A stretch of 64,000 nucleotides of DNA from Stanieria cyanosphaera PCC 7437 (GTDB lineage Bacteria; Cyanobacteriota; Cyanobacteriia; Cyanobacteriales; Xenococcaceae). The DNA is taken from NCBI RefSeq assembly GCF_000317575.1, contig NC_019748.1:1752001-1816000 (forward strand), written 5' to 3'. This document shows, in pieces, positions 63,671-64,000 of this stretch. The notes under the pieces are model-generated. The model ran no database searches and was not told where the DNA came from. It saw nothing but the letters and a program-made list of their open reading frames with translations. Positions within the stretch are counted from its first letter, which is position 1; each line of letters opens with the position of its first letter. The position numbers and the translations under genes were made by a program.

Positions 63671-64000
63671 TCATTCGTGTTTTCTAACTTCAAATAAAGC
63701 TCTAATATTTTTAGTTTCTTGTTTCATCAAAATTGTCTCAAAAGCCTTAGATATTTTCGTTTGAAAGCGTTGACGATGTTTGATTAATAAAACAGGTCTA
63801 ATAATATCAAAAGTTATATCTTGAGTTGGATGTTCAATTTTGACACAATTGAGCGTAGAAAATTGGATTTCTTTCTGAACCATTAACTCAGGAACTGCTG
63901 CTGCTCCAACACCTTTTTCTACTAATGTTTTAATCATCTCGCTACTATTTAAAACAAACATTACCTTAAGTTTGTTAGGTGCAATTCCCCATTTTTGTAA
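63671..64000 (-). CDS. LysR-type transcription regulator, C-terminal part (continues past window end)
   Basis: Visible are the last 109 residues, LQKWGIAPNKLKVMFVLNSS and on. GVGAAAVPELMVQKEI matches the end of the LysR effector-binding domain (GLGIA.LP), followed by a strand and helix pattern (FDIIRPVLLIKHRQRF). The DNA-binding half lies outside. It is convergent with the SPFH gene. A CysB/NtcB-like role is possible given the sulfur context but cannot be shown. Confidence 0.8.
   Translation of the reverse strand, partial: LQKWGIAPNKLKVMFVLNSSEMIKTLVEKGVGAAAVPELMVQKEIQFSTLNCVKIEHPTQDITFDIIRPVLLIKHRQRFQTKISKAFETILMKQETKNIRALFEVRKHE

Overview
The window is chromosomal DNA from an AT-rich cyanobacterium. 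The evidence is a divergent plastocyanin (petE) and cytochrome c6 (petJ) pair, many HIP1 octamers (GCGATCGC), and cyanobacterial families such as the DUF3611/Tic21-like protein, the NIL-ferredoxin, the TIGR02587/TIGR02588 pair, a TxlA-like thioredoxin and DUF4278. The species cannot be fixed from the sequence alone. A unicellular or baeocyte-forming genus such as Stanieria is a guess.

Layout. 1-10.7 kb: the N-terminal part of SMC, rsmH behind three copies of its promoter region, a GT39-like membrane glycosyltransferase, an ATP-grasp enzyme, a large membrane protein, a TerB-like protein and rsmB. 10.8-17.7 kb: a beta-propeller/DUF4114 protein, a polyprenyl glycosylphosphotransferase, an EcfT-like permease tightly followed by a TrpE/PabB enzyme, then petE and petJ sharing one regulatory region. 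18-26 kb: a TPR protein with a poly-C tract near its start, a REP-associated transposase (RAYT) boxed by two REP palindromes, clpB, an IS701-type remnant, a class II aldolase gene broken by a 7-bp duplication, and tRNA-Glu. 26-37 kb: sppA, an AcpH-like protein, a GT-C gene fragment, an FAD monooxygenase, an ABC1 kinase, a small four-cysteine protein, an M42 peptidase, a second GT-C enzyme and an acetyltransferase. 37-48 kb: two SDRs, an RRM protein plus a small basic gene, a NIL-ferredoxin, a TxlA-like thioredoxin, a RemA-like protein, a metallophosphoesterase, the Tic21-like protein, and a response regulator/diguanylate cyclase. 49-56 kb: an isolated P-type ATPase nucleotide-binding domain, the TIGR02588/02587 pair, an RluA-family enzyme, a TSUP transporter overlapping a PAP2 phosphatase, a pentapeptide-repeat protein and a RelE-type toxin-antitoxin pair. 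56-64 kb: DUF202, two CadD-type transporters with an APC permease, and a likely sulfate-related group (cysA-like ATPase, Crp-family regulator, SPFH protein, C-terminal part of a LysR regulator).

Most of the window is housekeeping genes in short units of one to three. The unusual layer is made of small repeats. First, at least eight 28-bp palindromes, most starting with GTAG and most ending in TAC, are scattered between genes. Two flank the RAYT gene and one lies inside its coding sequence. Second, a MITE-like element with imperfect inverted ends occurs in three full copies of about 184 bp plus shorter relatives, and one copy supplies the stop codon of a gene. Third, the rsmH promoter block is repeated three times. 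Several genes show recent damage: the aldolase, the GT-C fragment, the IS701 remnant and possibly the lone ATPase domain. No CRISPR array, prophage or classical defence island was seen. The RAYT/REP arrangement is the best candidate for an under-described system.
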